A stretch of 22,359 nucleotides of DNA from Ophioceras dolichostomum (lineage: Eukaryota; Ascomycota; Sordariomycetes; Magnaporthales; Ophioceraceae), in the NCBI GenBank assembly GCA_003049485.1, contig PYST01000492.1, positions 1 through 22,359 of the forward strand, given 5' to 3'. A program made the position numbers and the translations under genes. Below, in pieces: positions 10,300 through 18,547 of this stretch. The first letter of the stretch is position 1. Every line of letters begins with the position of its first letter. Under the pieces are notes generated by a model. That model had not been told where the DNA came from, searched no databases, and saw nothing but the letters and a program-made list of their open reading frames with translations.

Positions 10300-10765
10300 C
10301 TAGACCTTCCTACCGCGACGCTTCCCCTTCTTGCCCTTACCAACCGGGGCAGTTGTCCCAGAGGCATCGCAGTAGCGATTTGTCCTAAGCCAGTCGCACA
10401 TCTGCGCACCCACACAGGTACAACACGCACACGCCTGATTTTCGCCGGTGATTGTTTGCGTCAGCATCAGGCGTTCTTCAATAATCGCCATCATCATCAT
10501 TCATCACTCCATGCTCACGAGGGAGTGGGAAATGATTTGTTACCTTGCGCTTCCTATCGTTGTCATCCGTTCCCTCGATGCACGACAGGGTCTGCGCGTT
10601 CCGGAACCGGAACTGGTTGTAGCACGCGTTCGGGTTGATGACGGCCGCGCAGTCGTCCGTGCGCGCCAGCTCGCGCGTGCACTCGGCCGTCGTCTGGCCG
10701 AGGGCTTGGCCTGCGTGAGCGACGAGGAGGGCGATGAGGCCCAGCGTTGTTGTTTGAAGCTTCAT
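10300..10765 (-). CDS. Small secreted cysteine-rich protein (10 Cys, basic tail)
   Basis: Model: complement(join(10300..10434,10544..10765)), 118 residues. The 109-nt intron has a GTAACA donor, CTGAC branch point and CAG acceptor, and both junctions are in phase 0. MKLQTTTLGLIALLVAHAGQ begins a clear signal peptide, with cleavage likely near residue 24. The mature part has C29, C39, C48 and C62 in exon 1. Exon 2 has a dense cluster C76, C78, C79, C81, then C87 and C96, and a Lys/Arg/Gly-rich tail (KGKKGKRRGRK). An even number of cysteines after a signal peptide suggests disulphide bonding in the extracellular space. The size and composition fit effector-like or antimicrobial-like fungal proteins, but I recognise no named family and assign no activity. 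Confidence 0.75.
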
Positions 10766-11823
10766 CGCACGATTGATGATTCCGTGATGTGGTGTCTTAT
10801 GACGCGAGTGAGGGCTAAGAGGTCTTGTCACGGAGCTGTGGAGATGCTCTGTCGGGCCGAACAAAGACGGCGTTTAAGTTGGAGAGATGTTGCAGACCTG
10901 CAGGATCGGGCGGATGACGGACAGCGAGATATGGTGTAAATATTTCATGGCCAGCGCGTGATCGGCACGACGCCTTCCGCGGCGTCCTAAGTCCCTATCC
11001 GTAGGTATCCGTCCTGAAAGTGGCCAGGTGCTCCCTCGGTGTGTCTTCCTATTAGGCGAGACATTGCCCGTGTAAACGACGAGGACTTGGCAAATATCCC
11101 AATTCTGTGATTCGCCGCCGAGCAAAATCCCGCCGAGTGGCCAGTCCGAGGCAATAAATGAGGAATACCACAAAATGACACAAAGCCCAATCATGGAAGA
11201 GTCACGCTGGCGCCGCCTACATGAGTGAGTGCGAGTGGGCTCGAAGCGAAGGGGTGGTCTAGGCCAAGGAGGTGGATTACGTAGACGCACTTTACAGAAA
11301 CTGCGGCCGACTCTGGATTGACCCCTGGTCGCCAGCCGGGGAAAAACGATTACGGAGAGAGGAAGTACTGGTGCTTCCCCCAGTGCCGGACTCAGGGGAG
11401 CGGCCGGCAAAGTGCCGAGCTTTTGGGCGATGCCATCTTAGTGACCTTACCCGGCGCCGATATTAACCGTGATCAAAAACAGCACACAACCTTGGTCGGC
11501 TCGCGTAAAAAAGTGCTGCTTAATAGATTGACGATGCACTTCGGCAACGGATGGAAAATATCCTACGGGCGCGAGCAGGGCCGGGAGGCAAATATGGATC
11601 TTGGGTCGTCTTATCGTCTCCCGTTCGAGTGCTCACGGCAGCTGGGGCCACGGCGCATCATCACCGGTAGAAGGCGTCACTATTTACACTCGTTTCACCC
11701 TCCCACTCCCACACCGGCCTAGTACCAAGGTGCCTTAGCCAGGTCTCGACAACTCCGCACCCAGGATATCGCCATCACCGCAGACTTCGCCATCAAAACG
11801 AACCAAGGGCAACTCGAGCCAAG
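10766..11823. other. Intergenic region upstream of two divergent secreted-protein genes
   Basis: The 10-Cys protein reads leftward and the DUF1996 protein rightward from this ~1-kb stretch, so it carries both promoters. The last ~130 bases before 11824 are C/A-rich and TATA-poor, typical of a fungal leader. Open frames here (for example 11318-11722) show no domain or signal peptide. No repeat or RNA gene was recognised. Confidence 0.4.
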
Positions 11824-13125
11824 ATGGTGTCGAAAACGCTCATCTCAGCCCTCGGGCTGGCGGCGCCTGCCACAGCGCTGCTTCGATTTGGCTGCTCGCA
11901 GCTGAGCGTCCAGCGCCTGGATCCCCTGGTCAACCCGGGCCTGAACCCTTCGCCTCATCTTCATCAGATCATCGGAGGGGTAAGAAAACTACCGAACTAC
12001 CAAAGACACGAATCATCAGAGCACGCCATCCTGAGCGAAACAAGAAAGAATGTGAGGACGCTAACCGCCAACGTATTACAGAACTCATTCAACGTCTCGA
12101 TGGACTTCCCCCAGCACGACCTCGTCTCCAAGTCCACATGCACGACGTGCCAGTTCACCGAGGACCTTTCCAACTACTGGACCGCGGTCATCTACTTCAA
12201 GGCCCGGAACGGCACCTTCAAGCGCGTGCCTCAGATTGCCCAGAACGGGATGGAGGGCACCAAGGCCGGCATGGTGAGCGATGCGCACCTCTCTGATGAT
12301 ACCTAAACCAAGGCCTACTAAAGTTGCACGCCCCGGAACTAACATTGCCCTCCCATTCCAGGTCGTCTACTACATGTCAGACGCCCTCTTCGACACAGCG
12401 CAGCGCTCCAAAGTGACGGCCTTCAAGCCCGGCTTCCGCATGATCGTCGGCGACGCCTCCTACCGCACTCGCGACCAGGCCCGCGAGTTCCGGCAGCTGA
12501 CCTACACCTGCATGGAGTCGCAGGCGAACCGGGCGCCCGAGTACATCAACTTCCCCCCCGTGCCCTGCCGCGGCGGCATCATGGCGAACCACCGCTTCCC
12601 CACCTGCTGGGACGGCGTGAACCTCGACTCCCCCGACCACCGCTCGCACGTCTCCTACCCGGAGACGGGCACGTTCGAGTCCGGCGGGCGGTGCCCGTCC
12701 ACGCACCCCGTGCGGCTGCCCCAGCTCATGCTCGAGACCGTGTGGGACACGCGCGCGTTCAACGACAAGTCGCTGTGGCCCGAGGACGGCTCGCAGCCGT
12801 TCGTGTGGTCGAGCGGCGACGGGAGCGGGTTCTCGAGCCACGCGGACTACGTCTTTGGGTGGAAGGACGACTCGCTGCAGAAGGCGATGGATGCGCACAC
12901 GTACGTGTCGGCGCCGATGCTGAAGACGCAGAGCATTGCGAATCAGAATAAGTGCACCGTGCAGGATATGGTTGGGGAGAACTTTGACGGCTGTAAGTCT
13001 GATCGCCCTTTTTTGACCACTTGTCTGCATGCCTTTGTTGGGATCACTAGCTGACGATGTCCGATTTCGTTTCGCACTTTGCAGGGCTGAAGACACTTCC
13101 TGGCGAGAACATGGTAACTTACTGA
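11824..13125 (+). CDS. Secreted DUF1996-domain protein (four exons)
   Basis: Model: join(11824..11979,12082..12273,12362..12992,13085..13125), 339 residues. All three introns (102, 88 and 92 nt) have good donors (GTAAGA, GTGAGC, GTAAGT), CTAAC or CTGAC branch points and CAG or GCAG acceptors. MVSKTLISALGLAAPATA is a signal peptide. Family features follow in order: LRFGCSQLSVQRLDPLVNPG, H-x-H-QIIGG joined to NSFNVSM, a cysteine pair in STCTTCQF, SNYWTAVIYF, YRTRDQAREF, and the strongly conserved MANHRFPTCWDGVNLDSPDH with HVSYP, then GWLKTLPGEN at the end. DUF1996 proteins are secreted fungal proteins of unknown biochemical role. This one lacks a C-terminal WSC or Ser/Thr-rich extension and stops just after the domain. 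Confidence 0.9.
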
Positions 13126-13516
13126 GGAGAGGGTCAAAGGTGAAGTGTTAGTCGAAGGTCGTGATGGCCCTGAGTGTATTGCATGTGACGTGTTATCTTA
13201 TTGTTCTCTCAGATGCTTGAAGCGCCTGTTCTGATCAGTTACCTGGACAAACCTATACCAATATGAAGTAGTACATCAAGTGTATCGTGCGCTGAAGTTT
13301 GTGAAGCCAACAAGTTTTATAAAGAGTGACTATTAGCGAATGTAGACGAGTTTGTTCGACTCCGTGAGTACTAGTAGTGGCATGATATAGCCTAGTAATC
13401 CTAAATGAATGACTTCCCGGCCAACGCTCTCATCTCTTCTCTGGCTGCTTGACACCAATATACACCCGGCAGTTCAAACCCTTCCCATCATCCACGCCGT
13501 GAACGGGCGATATTCA
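13126..13516. other. Convergent 3' flank between DUF1996 and a secreted protein
   Basis: The flanking genes point toward each other, so this ~390-bp stretch holds both 3' untranslated regions. It is A/T-richer than the coding parts. I see no gene, repeat or hairpin worth calling. Confidence 0.4.
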
Positions 13517-14107
13517 TTATTTGTAACAGTCTCCACCCTCGAGCCCCATCGCCATCGCGTCTTGGATCTTGTGGCACGTCGCGATACCATTCCGGACGCA
13601 CATGTAATACTTAGCTCCCAACTCCTTCCTGATGCAGTTGTGAGCTGACCGGGACTTCCGAACTCTTCTTCCTTCCGCACACTGCTTCTTCCCGAACCTC
13701 TCGTGGTCCTCGTCCGGGACGACGTTTTCTCGATTGTTGCATCCAATGGTCCGAGATTCGAGTTCGGGATTGGGCTCCGGCTGAAGAGTACGTCGGATAG
13801 ACGGGATGAAAGTGCCCAAAAAGCCCTGGAGGAAGTCGCGGAAGAAAGCCTCGTCTGGGGCGACATCCATGTGCTGCTGAGCGGGGTCAATGGCCCGACC
13901 GACCAGAGCTAGGCCGCGCTTCAGTCCGATCAGACCCTTGAGGAAGTCAACAAGGAAGAAGGCTTCGTCTGGAGAACTGGCGTGGCCGTGGGCGGCAGTA
14001 AGAAGGTCAGGGGAGACGGTCTTGGTCGAGTTCAGGTCGGAGAGGGGTGTGGCCTGGGCGAGCAGGCTGGATGCCAGGAGAAGGGAGGCAGAGGCCGCGA
14101 GGCGCAT
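13517..14107 (-). CDS. Secreted protein with duplicated PDEAFF..DFL motif and six cysteines
   Basis: A single exon of 196 residues. The ATG at 14107 is chosen because it directly starts a signal peptide (MRLAASASLLLASSLLAQA, cleavage likely after residue 19). The N-terminal mature half carries an internal repeat: PDEAFFLVDFLKGLIG (47-62) and PDEAFFRDFLQGFLG (84-98), separated by a linker with an LKRGLALVGR stretch that could be a basic processing site. The C-terminal half is basic and holds six cysteines (C123, C143, C158, C170, C178, C194), with YYMC, ATCHK and the final GDCYK. I recognise no family. The layout suggests a two-part protein, with repeat pro-region and disulphide-bonded C-terminal domain. 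A TATA box lies about 155 bp upstream. An effector or small secreted-protein role is inference. Confidence 0.75.
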   Translation of the reverse strand: MRLAASASLLLASSLLAQATPLSDLNSTKTVSPDLLTAAHGHASSPDEAFFLVDFLKGLIGLKRGLALVGRAIDPAQQHMDVAPDEAFFRDFLQGFLGTFIPSIRRTLQPEPNPELESRTIGCNNRENVVPDEDHERFGKKQCAEGRRVRKSRSAHNCIRKELGAKYYMCVRNGIATCHKIQDAMAMGLEGGDCYK

Positions 14108-14230
14108 TGTCAAGATGGTGTAATAGTTTAATCTACCGATGGAGAGTAGGGCTTATTCCTCAAGGAGTTGTGTGTTATTGATTTGTAGATGCTGGAGAGT
14201 TGATGATAATGAGGAGAGAATGGGACGAAC

Positions 14231-14246
14231 ATCTATCCGGATAGAT
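14231..14246. promoter_or_regulatory. 16-bp perfect palindrome near the secreted-protein promoter
   Basis: ATCTATCCGGATAGAT equals its own reverse complement. It contains a central CCGG and GATA cores on both strands, so a dimeric Zn2Cys6-type or GATA-type factor is conceivable. It lies just upstream (minus-strand sense) of neither exon but about 20 bp on the gene side of the TATA box at 14262-14269. The palindrome is seen directly; its function is inferred. Confidence 0.4.
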
Positions 14247-14261
14247 GATCCAGCAACGCTG

Positions 14262-14269
14262 ATTTATAT
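14262..14269 (-). promoter_or_regulatory. TATA box of the six-Cys secreted protein gene
   Basis: The minus strand reads CTGTATATAAATCAG, a good TATA element about 155 bp before the ATG at 14107. This leaves room for a leader of roughly 120 bases. Confidence 0.5.
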
Positions 14270-14962
14270 ACAGATGGGACCAAGAGGAAGCTGACGCCAT
14301 ACACCTCATCATCACGACGCTTGCTCCCAAGTTTGCCCTTCACCCAGAACCGTACGACTCAAGAAATTCACTTATTAACCATCCACATTACTCCCTAGCT
14401 GTCAGCTAAGGGACGTCATGAGTCACAGGCTCACAGCGAGGCTCCTGTGACGAGTACAGACTATTGCATTATCACTGCCCAAACCCCAAATCTGGCGAAT
14501 GCCCTCTTTAGATTACTTTAGCAAAGGAAGCCACTGCGGGTTGCCCCTCGTTATACAGAGCAAGAGCTACTAAGCTCACTATGTTTGCGCGGCCAAGGCC
14601 GGATTGTTATACCCAGTGCTCCCTCACTGACTCCATTTCACAAACGACTTGACGGGTGATGCTGCCCTCAGAGAAGAGAGTTGATATCCTTACCAGCCTC
14701 CCAATATATGGCTTATCTATTACTCACCGAGCAGCTACCTACTTACGACAGGTAAGGCTAAACGTCACTCCAAGTTTGGATCTCCAGCGCAGGATCCGGA
14801 GCAGAGGGGGTTTGGTTTTCCGTCTAATCGCCCCTCATCACAACCGCGCTCTCGGATGATGACAACGCGATGATTGAGCAAAACGCAACATCACCTCTCC
14901 CGGGTGGCGGCCAAGCGGCTTCTGAGTTAACATGAAGCCCCAGACAGGAGAGATTCGCAGCC

Positions 14963-14970
14963 TATTTAAA
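14963..14970 (+). promoter_or_regulatory. TATA-like element of copy A
   Basis: TATTTAAA lies in the motif GCCTATTTAA shared with copy B, 113 bp before the ATG at 15083. No ATG occurs between the two. Confidence 0.45.
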
Positions 14971-15082
14971 TCTCCGTCCGCTCAGCTGGTCTGGGTGTCA
15001 TCTTGACGACCACCGACCGCTGCTAAGACCATTCCCACTCCCACGCCGCAATCTACGACAACCATCATCAGCTGTACCCAAC

Positions 15083-15259
15083 ATGCCTCAAAACCACTCT
15101 AGGGGCAAGCCAGCCCGTGCCAGACCGTAGGCCCAGCCGTCGTCATCCGCGTCCGGCTACTGGCGACGCTTGAGTTAGAGCTGCGCCAAGCACTACACTT
15201 ACAACTGGGACTTCGATCTAAATTGTTGTCGGTGTGGGGCGGCGAAGCCAGGGACCTAG
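15083..15259 (+). pseudogene. RanBP2-like zinc-finger micro-gene, copy A (two premature TAG codons)
   Basis: One frame runs from ATG 15083 to TAG 15257-15259 (58 sense or stop codons plus terminal stop). It is interrupted by TAG at codons 16 (15128-15130) and 32 (15176-15178). The start MPQ and the linker match copy B. After the second stop comes SCAKHYTYNWDF...NCCRCGA, which aligns with SCP..RCGYQYN...NCARCGA-type residues of copy C. The position of the first zinc ligand, two residues after the Trp, is Arg (CGC instead of TGC). Both TAGs could derive from CAG. A GTAG...TTAG intron would remove both stops but is 52 nt and shifts the frame, so decay is the better explanation. The promoter is still recognisable. 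Confidence 0.65.
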
Positions 15260-15866
15260 CCGTGTTCTTCGGACTTCCTTGACACCACGCACCCAATGGA
15301 AGGCTGGCTGAGTGTTGCGCCTAACCGAGGATAGGATCGCCGACGGACAGGCGCGCCTTGCTATAATTCGGCGAGGATACTACCGCTAGATAGTCCCTTC
15401 AATTCCACGTCTCATTTCTTAATATCCAAGCCTTTGTGCATTTTTACACACCCGCCTGATTGTCTTGTGATGATGACTTAAAGCCCCTCGCCTAGGAAGT
15501 ATTCCAACGAAACTAAATTCGAGCGCTTTCTCATACCGAGCGCAAACCTGTCTCAAGTACCCAAAGATCATCTTCACCTTAAAACCTTAAGGCTTTTAAC
15601 AGTCTTCCTATCATAGCTCATCCGTTACTCACGAGGTGGCGACAGAGAAGGCCAATTATCACTCCGTATCGAATACTCAGGTAACGAAGGATCCTAGACA
15701 AAGGCGGTTGAATTAGTCAGTCGAGTCAGAGGCCTCTCCGTTACAAAGGCGGTCTTGGATAGTGACAGCACAATGACCGAGCAAAGCGTAACTTCCCCAG
15801 GGAGCTATGGTAACAGCTAAGCGGCTGCTGGGTTAGTGAGAAGCCCCAAGAGGGGGCCTCGCGGCC

Positions 15867-15874
15867 TATTTAAG
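15867..15874 (+). promoter_or_regulatory. TATA-like element of copy B
   Basis: TATTTAAG within GCCTATTTAA, the same context as copy A, lies 164 bp before the ATG at 16031. That ATG is the first one downstream, which supports the start chosen for copy B. Confidence 0.5.
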
Positions 15875-16030
15875 AAAACGGCCCCCCTCCCATCAGCCGG
15901 TCCGGTGCAATTCCAACGACCACCGCTACAACGCCAACCGTTCTCATCGCCAACAGCAATCATTGTCACCGTCCTCATCGCCACACTACAATCTGCTATC
16001 ACACCGCTCATCAACCAAGCCTTACGCGCC

Positions 16031-16183
16031 ATGCCTCAAGACGACTCGGGCAAGTCGGCGCCTCCTCCCCAACCGCCGCCTTCCTGGCAATGTGGTAGTA
16101 GTAGGTGCTGCAACTTCTACATTTTCAGCGAGTATTGGCGGGAAATTTGTCCGCACTGCTTTGAGCCGAGGCAGCGTGCCTAG
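16031..16183 (+). CDS. RanBP2-like zinc-finger microprotein, copy B
   Basis: An intronless 50-residue protein. MPQDDSGKSA and a Pro-rich linker (PPPQPPP) lead to W19-x-C21-x4-C26, a 13-residue loop and C40-x2-C43, then a short basic tail. Four cysteines spaced W-x-C-x4-C...C-x2-C match the zinc ribbon of RanBP2/NZF fingers, which in known proteins bind ubiquitin or single-stranded RNA. The Asn typical of such fingers is not at its usual place, so binding specificity is open. There is no signal peptide, so a cytosolic or nuclear location is likely. The frame is open further upstream, but only from within the promoter, and 16031 is the first ATG after the TATA element. Copy A is its duplicated, decayed sister. 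Confidence 0.6.
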   Translation: MPQDDSGKSAPPPQPPPSWQCGSSRCCNFYIFSEYWREICPHCFEPRQRA

Positions 16184-16705
16184 GGGCATTACTCAGCAGT
16201 GTTCAACACAATTTCCCGCAGGGAATAACGAATGGTTACCTACTCCTAGGTTCCCTCCTACCTACCTTAGATAGCTGGCACTACCACATTCCCAGCCTGA
16301 CGACGGTACCATCGCCGGCCACCAAAATTCCACGTCTTACACACCCTCCTCAATGTGTCCGAGCCCTTTGTGCTATTTTTAACCGCCGCAGTCTTTGTCT
16401 TCCATGGACAGACACTCCCACGCCTCTTTGTGTTCTTCTCTTTCAAGCACGCGATGCATGAGAGATCCTCTTGGCTCACAGATGCCACAATGGAAGTTGG
16501 ACAAAGAGCTCGCTGCTAGTAAGAACTGAGCTCTTCGTGGCTTCAGAGGAACCTTGGTCATGGTTAAAATCCGCGCCTGCCCGCCAATCAACGGAGGATC
16601 CCATTGCTAGTGACACCCATCCATTCTAGTTTTCTCGTATCACTACTAGCCCGATTCTAGATTCAACACCAACCTCATTCGTTTCTTACCACTCATTCAA
16701 CAAGC

Positions 16706-16882
16706 ATGTCATTCTTTTCTTGTTTCAACTCAAAGGAGACGACGCAGGCCGCCGTCGGACCTCGGCCCGTGCCAGGCCCCTGGTCCTGCCCCCTCCGGCG
16801 GTGCGGCTACCAGTACAACCACGAAGAGTTTCAGAACTGCGCAAGGTGCGGCGCCGATAGGGAGAAGATTTCAATTATTTAA
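16706..16882 (+). CDS. RanBP2-like zinc-finger microprotein, copy C
   Basis: An intronless 58-residue protein starting MSFFSCFNSK, with a Pro-rich linker (GPRPVPGP) and then the finger: W26-x-C28-x4-C33-x4-N38-x6-C45-x2-C48. It ends GADREKISII. This is the best match of the four to the RanBP2 finger consensus (W-x-C-x2-4-C-x3-N-x6-C-x2-C), including the Asn, with one extra residue before it. The MPQ/MPS start of the sister copies is replaced by MSFFSCF. The promoter does not align clearly with A or B, so its duplication is older or involved only the coding part. The leader just before the ATG is C/T/A-rich. Below usual gene-length cut-offs, it is easily missed in annotation. Confidence 0.6.
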   Translation: MSFFSCFNSKETTQAAVGPRPVPGPWSCPLRRCGYQYNHEEFQNCARCGADREKISII

Positions 16883-17395
16883 ACAGATCTTAGCAGCAGC
16901 TGTAGGGGGGTGAATCCGGCAGAGCCGGACGGAAGCTGCTTATTAGGGCAGGGAACGACAGGGAGTCAAATAAAAGAGGAAGGGACTTGGAGGCACTCGA
17001 CGAGCAGCTCGAAAGTAGTAAGAATTGCGGAGCGGATTGCCTTTCTTGAAGCCAATCGAGCGGTGACAATAACACAGCGCCTCCTCAATCAAGAATGACA
17101 ACGCATTTTGTGTTTAATAGCACTCGACTCTGCTCTGGCTGGGACACCCTACCTATTACTGCCTTGTCATGAAAACGCCTCTCTCGAGCTCACGATAAGC
17201 AGTATTATTCACAACTCCACCATTTCTCCCCTCTCGCATTTCTTCTCCCCCATTTGAGTTCGTCCTCCTCCAGACGGCGAGACGCCTCAGGAGGCTGTCG
17301 GCCTGGGCCGAGAGCCCTGCTTGCCTGAGGATGTAAACAGAGACGTATGTAAGCGTGTATACGTGTGTTTGAGTGATTTTGCGGAGCTTTGTCGG

Positions 17396-17429
17396 CAATA
17401 GACTGTGTTAGCATCAATAGACTGTGTTA
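17396..17429 (+). repeat. Two 15-bp direct repeats, period 19
   Basis: CAATAGACTGTGTTA occurs twice, separated by gcat. The match is exact. No function is evident. Confidence 0.6.
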
Positions 17430-17982
17430 ACAGGCTTGAGACGGTTCGACGGGGCCGTGAACTGGAAGATGAAGAGGAGGGGAGGGGAGGGGAGTCACGG
17501 CTGCTGGAGAATATTCAGACACGCAATGAACTGATGACTGAAGAGTCCATCGTGACTATGTATTCAACGTGACGGGTCGTCGCAAATTTGCAGCAGTAAT
17601 TATGCCGCGGTGCCCATTCTGTACTCTGTCGCCCCGGAGTGATTCATAAAGCCAGTCCGGGATAGGGAAAGAGAAGGGGAAGGGGGCAAGGGGGAGCTTG
17701 AGGGGAAGTGAACAACAGAAGGCGGCAGGTGAGTGGGAGAGTCGGACCCAGAGGAGAAGAGAGCTAAAGGAACGTGAGATGACGATAAGGGGGGAGAATG
17801 AAAATAAGGGACTTACGATATAGCACGGGAAAGAGGAATGCAAAGTAGGTTAGACGGCCCAGTTTCGTTGCCTGGACAGACGATGCTTCTGAGGTAGTGG
17901 AATCTTGTCGGAGCTCACCTACCATTGTGCGGCACGGCTCGGAGTCCATTGACCAAGCCGACCCCGAAGACAACGATTGAGC

Positions 17983-18009
17983 ACCAACTTGCAGTGAACC
18001 AACTTGCAG
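17983..18009 (+). repeat. Two 12-bp direct repeats, period 15, with partial third unit
   Basis: ACCAACTTGCAG is exactly repeated, and GGACCAACTC follows as a partial third unit. On the minus strand this gives a repeated CKLV-type tetrapeptide in an open frame that I do not consider a gene. Confidence 0.5.
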
Positions 18010-18270
18010 AGGACCAACTCCGCCTTGTCATTCCTGGGCGAGCACATGTGTCCGCTTGAGCAACAACTTCCTGTTATAGCTGCCCTGTTGGCTCCTTCTC
18101 TGGGCCGAGTAACTTCTGATGTTGGCTTGGCTGCATCGTCGATGCGTCCTCGCATGGCTGTCCTCTTCAGTTCCGCCAACCGTTTTTACTCACTACTACG
18201 GTTTACCGGTGAAATGGCCAATGCCTGGGCGTGAGGGAGGCAAGAGGAGAGTAAGCGGTTCTTCTTGCTC

Positions 18271-18278
18271 TATAAATA
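18271..18278 (+). promoter_or_regulatory. TATA box of copy D
   Basis: TATAAATA is a strong TATA element. It is about 65 bp upstream of the duplicated leader segment and 277 bp upstream of the chosen start of copy D. Confidence 0.55.
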
Positions 18279-18338
18279 GTACATACCTACTGACCCCTTC
18301 GCTGTTCTGATGGGTTTGAAGCTTGCTACCACATCCGT

Positions 18339-18482
18339 ACGGTTCTTCCACATCAGCTCTTCCGACAGCGATTATCTGCCTCGAAACAACCACCATCCAT
18401 TTTGCTCCCTACGGTCCTCCCACATCAGCTTTTCCCATGGCGATTGTCTACTTCGAAACAACCACCATCAATTTTCCCACTT
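18339..18482 (+). repeat. 72-bp tandem duplication in the leader of copy D
   Basis: The segment starting ACGGTTCTTCC (18339-18410) is repeated as ACGGTCCTCCC (18411-18482). CACATCAGC, GCGATT, TCGAAACAACCACCATC and ATTTT are shared in both. Divergence is about 15-20 percent by eye. The period is a multiple of three and the copy D frame is open across most of it (from TTG 18323), giving repeated 24-residue units. However, the only in-frame ATG is inside the second unit (18437), so the duplication is more likely untranslated or an upstream-ORF region. Confidence 0.65.
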
Positions 18483-18547
18483 ACCTACGCCTACATACCA
18501 TCATGTCCTCTCGCAGCACACACATCATCAGTGCTATCGCTCCCAAC

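Larger units (their letters stand above)
14108..14859. other. Regulatory-rich intergenic region upstream of the six-Cys secreted protein
   Basis: This contains a TATA box (14262-14269), a 16-bp palindrome (14231-14246), and a Gcn4/AP-1-type TGAGTCA (14419-14425) next to GACGTCA. An 8-bp inverted repeat GTCACAGG ... CCTGTGAC (about 14423-14452) overlaps the AP-1 site. No gene was recognised; an open frame at 14656-14859 shows no domain. Confidence 0.4.
14860..16390 (+). repeat. Tandem segmental duplication carrying micro-gene copies A and B
   Basis: Two units of about 0.6 kb (roughly 14860-15450 and 15760-16390) are homologous in order. They share GACA.C.C.ATGA..GAGCAAA, AAGCGGCT.CTG.GTTA, GAAGCCCCA, GCCTATTTAA, a C/A-rich leader without ATG, ATGCCTCAA, the zinc-finger region, and AATTCCACGTCT followed by CCTTTGTGC and an ATTTTT run. 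Identity is high in the promoter and patchy elsewhere, so the duplication is not recent. The sequence between the units (about 15450-15760) and after the second unit up to 16705 shows no gene. Because promoter and 3' flank are included, the whole transcription unit was copied. Confidence 0.65.
16883..18270. other. 1.4 kb without a supportable gene, with short direct repeats
   Basis: The frames present (for example minus 17919-18179 and 17764-17973, plus 18004-18234) show no domain or convincing start. Two short repeat patches are visible: CAATAGACTGTGTTA at 17396-17410 and again at 17415-17429, and ACCAACTTGCAG at 17983-17994 and 17998-18009 followed by a partial third unit. Purine-rich tracts (GGGGA-type) lie around 17470-17490. 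The distal end must contain the copy D promoter. Confidence 0.45.

Noticed and set aside
15128..15178. An intron rescuing micro-gene copy A (GTAG...TTAG)
   Set aside because: It would be 52 nt, not a multiple of three for those phases. It shifts the cysteine region out of frame and lacks a good branch point.
17919..18234. Opposed open frames around 18.0 kb
   Set aside because: There is no family match. The repeated CKLV-like peptide comes from a 15-bp DNA repeat.
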